Source: CAYMZZ01 sp047600605 (GTDB lineage Bacteria; Bacteroidota; Bacteroidia; Chitinophagales; Chitinophagaceae). Taken from it: 64,000 bases of DNA. Of this stretch, positions 63,331 to 64,000 are shown piece by piece. Under the pieces are notes generated by a model, which was not told the origin of the DNA, made no database searches, and saw nothing but the letters and a program-made list of their open reading frames with translations. The DNA lies in contig JASGKK010000001.1 of NCBI GenBank assembly GCA_047600605.1, positions 1,674,001 to 1,738,000 of the forward strand, in the 5' to 3' direction. The position numbers and the translations under genes are program-made. How positions within the stretch are numbered: position 1 is the first letter of the stretch; each line of letters starts with the position of its first letter.

Positions 63331-64000
63331 ATGAAACCTTTAATCAACGGACTTCACCACGTAACCGCCTTTGCTGATGATCCTCAGCAAAACCTGGACT
63401 TTTATGCGGGTATCCTGGGGCTCAGGCTGGTTAAGAAAACCGTCAATTTTGATGCGCCCGATGTATACCATCTTTACTATGGCAATGAAGACGGATCGCC
63501 CGGCACTATTATGACCTTTTTCCCTTACAAGGGGATCAGTAAAGGACGTCAGGGCAAGGGGCAGCTTACCACTACTTCTTTTTCTATACCAGCCGATAGT
63601 CTGGGTTACTGGACAGAGCGGTTAAAAAAATTCGGTATCAAACATTCCGATCCGCAGGAGCGTTTCAACGAAGCATTCATTTATTTCGAAGACAATGATG
63701 GGTTGGGACTTGAGCTGGTGGCCAGCGATAAAGATGAGCGGCCTGCTTTTTCCTATGGTCAGATCCCGCTGGGACATGCGGTAAAAGGATTTCACAGTAT
63801 TACTCTTAGTGAAGACGGCTACGAAAAGACAGGCGCATTGCTCAGCAACTACATGAATCACGAATTGCTGGGCGAAAGCACTAACCGATTCCGTTACAGC
63901 GCAAGCGGTAAAGTAGGCGATCTCGTTGATGTGGTATGTGAACCAGACCGTTTGCGTGGCCTGGGTGGATCAGGCACTGTGCATCATGTGGCTTTCAGCA
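63331..64000 (+). CDS. VOC family ring-cleaving dioxygenase (partial)
   Basis: At least 223 residues, cut by the right edge. A purine-rich ribosome site (AGAGGAC) precedes the ATG. It begins MKPLINGLHHVTAFADDPQQNLDFYAGILGLRLVKKTVNFDAP, the first vicinal-oxygen-chelate unit with the metal His in LHHVT, and a second unit starts at AVKGFHSITL; a third repeat begins HHVAFS. It resembles MhqO-type hydroquinone dioxygenases. Together with the KefF-KefC pair it suggests a quinone/electrophile defence neighbourhood. Confidence 0.88.
   Translation, partial: MKPLINGLHHVTAFADDPQQNLDFYAGILGLRLVKKTVNFDAPDVYHLYYGNEDGSPGTIMTFFPYKGISKGRQGKGQLTTTSFSIPADSLGYWTERLKKFGIKHSDPQERFNEAFIYFEDNDGLGLELVASDKDERPAFSYGQIPLGHAVKGFHSITLSEDGYEKTGALLSNYMNHELLGESTNRFRYSASGKVGDLVDVVCEPDRLRGLGGSGTVHHVAFS

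Overview
The window comes from a member of the Bacteroidota, most likely the Chitinophagaceae. Evidence: promoters of the TTG-N18-21-TAnnTTTG type, a subtilase with a C-terminal Por/type IX sorting domain, two-component regulator propeller kinases, DUF4476 and CarboxypepD_reg proteins, many SCxx lipoproteins, and a Bacteroidota-type rRNA operon. It is an ordinary chromosomal segment: I see no phage, insertion sequence or CRISPR array. Both ends cut through genes.

Layout. 1-2100: tail of a thioredoxin-like gene, then a three-gene overlapping alkylation-repair operon (AraC-OGT fusion, stand-alone Ada metal-binding domain, AlkB-like dioxygenase). 2100-9900: minus-strand genes for a regulatory-domain protein, aspartate kinase, an Ldh-family dehydrogenase, SSB and an M14 peptidase. 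9900-15100: mnmA, a lipoprotein, a type IX-secreted subtilase and an RsmB-like rRNA methylase. 15190-19220: sucA-sucB (2-oxoglutarate dehydrogenase E1/E2). 19600-23550: rpsT, a second M14 peptidase, a lipoprotein and an MFS transporter. 23680-29200: a five-gene cluster of secreted enzymes (DUF4440 lipoprotein, ApbE flavin transferase, Tat-type Gfo/Idh/MocA oxidoreductase, DUF1080 3-keto-sugar hydrolase, second Tat-type Gfo/Idh/MocA). 29450-32750: small hypothetical and membrane proteins.

32760-38790: a complete rRNA operon on the minus strand (16S, tRNA-Ile, tRNA-Ala, 23S, 5S, terminator) driven by five tandem promoters. 38855-47500: truA, DUF4476 protein, M1 aminopeptidase, a LemA/LemA/TPM/TPM operon whose second lemA is frameshifted, and a sugar dehydrogenase. 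47530-50940: lipoprotein, pgk, gap, tRNA-Glu. 51100-53600: small unknowns. 53760-58040: a two-component locus (1024-residue propeller histidine kinase, NarL-type regulator, and a receiver-like protein without its phospho-acceptor). 58260-59020: higBA toxin-antitoxin. 59100-64000: arginyl-transferase-like protein, Crp/Fnr regulator, a KefF/KefC-like pair and the start of a ring-cleaving dioxygenase.

Most interesting points. First, the Gfo/Idh/MocA enzyme next to apbE carries a perfect copy of the ApbE flavinylation motif (DGVSGAT, residues 315-321), suggesting a covalently flavinylated, exported sugar oxidoreductase feeding a 3-keto-sugar pathway. Second, five 16S promoters all have exactly the same 19-bp spacer. 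Third, the higBA promoter has an operator over its -33 element and would give an almost leaderless transcript. Fourth, several families of intergenic inverted repeats recur, some inside the rRNA operon.
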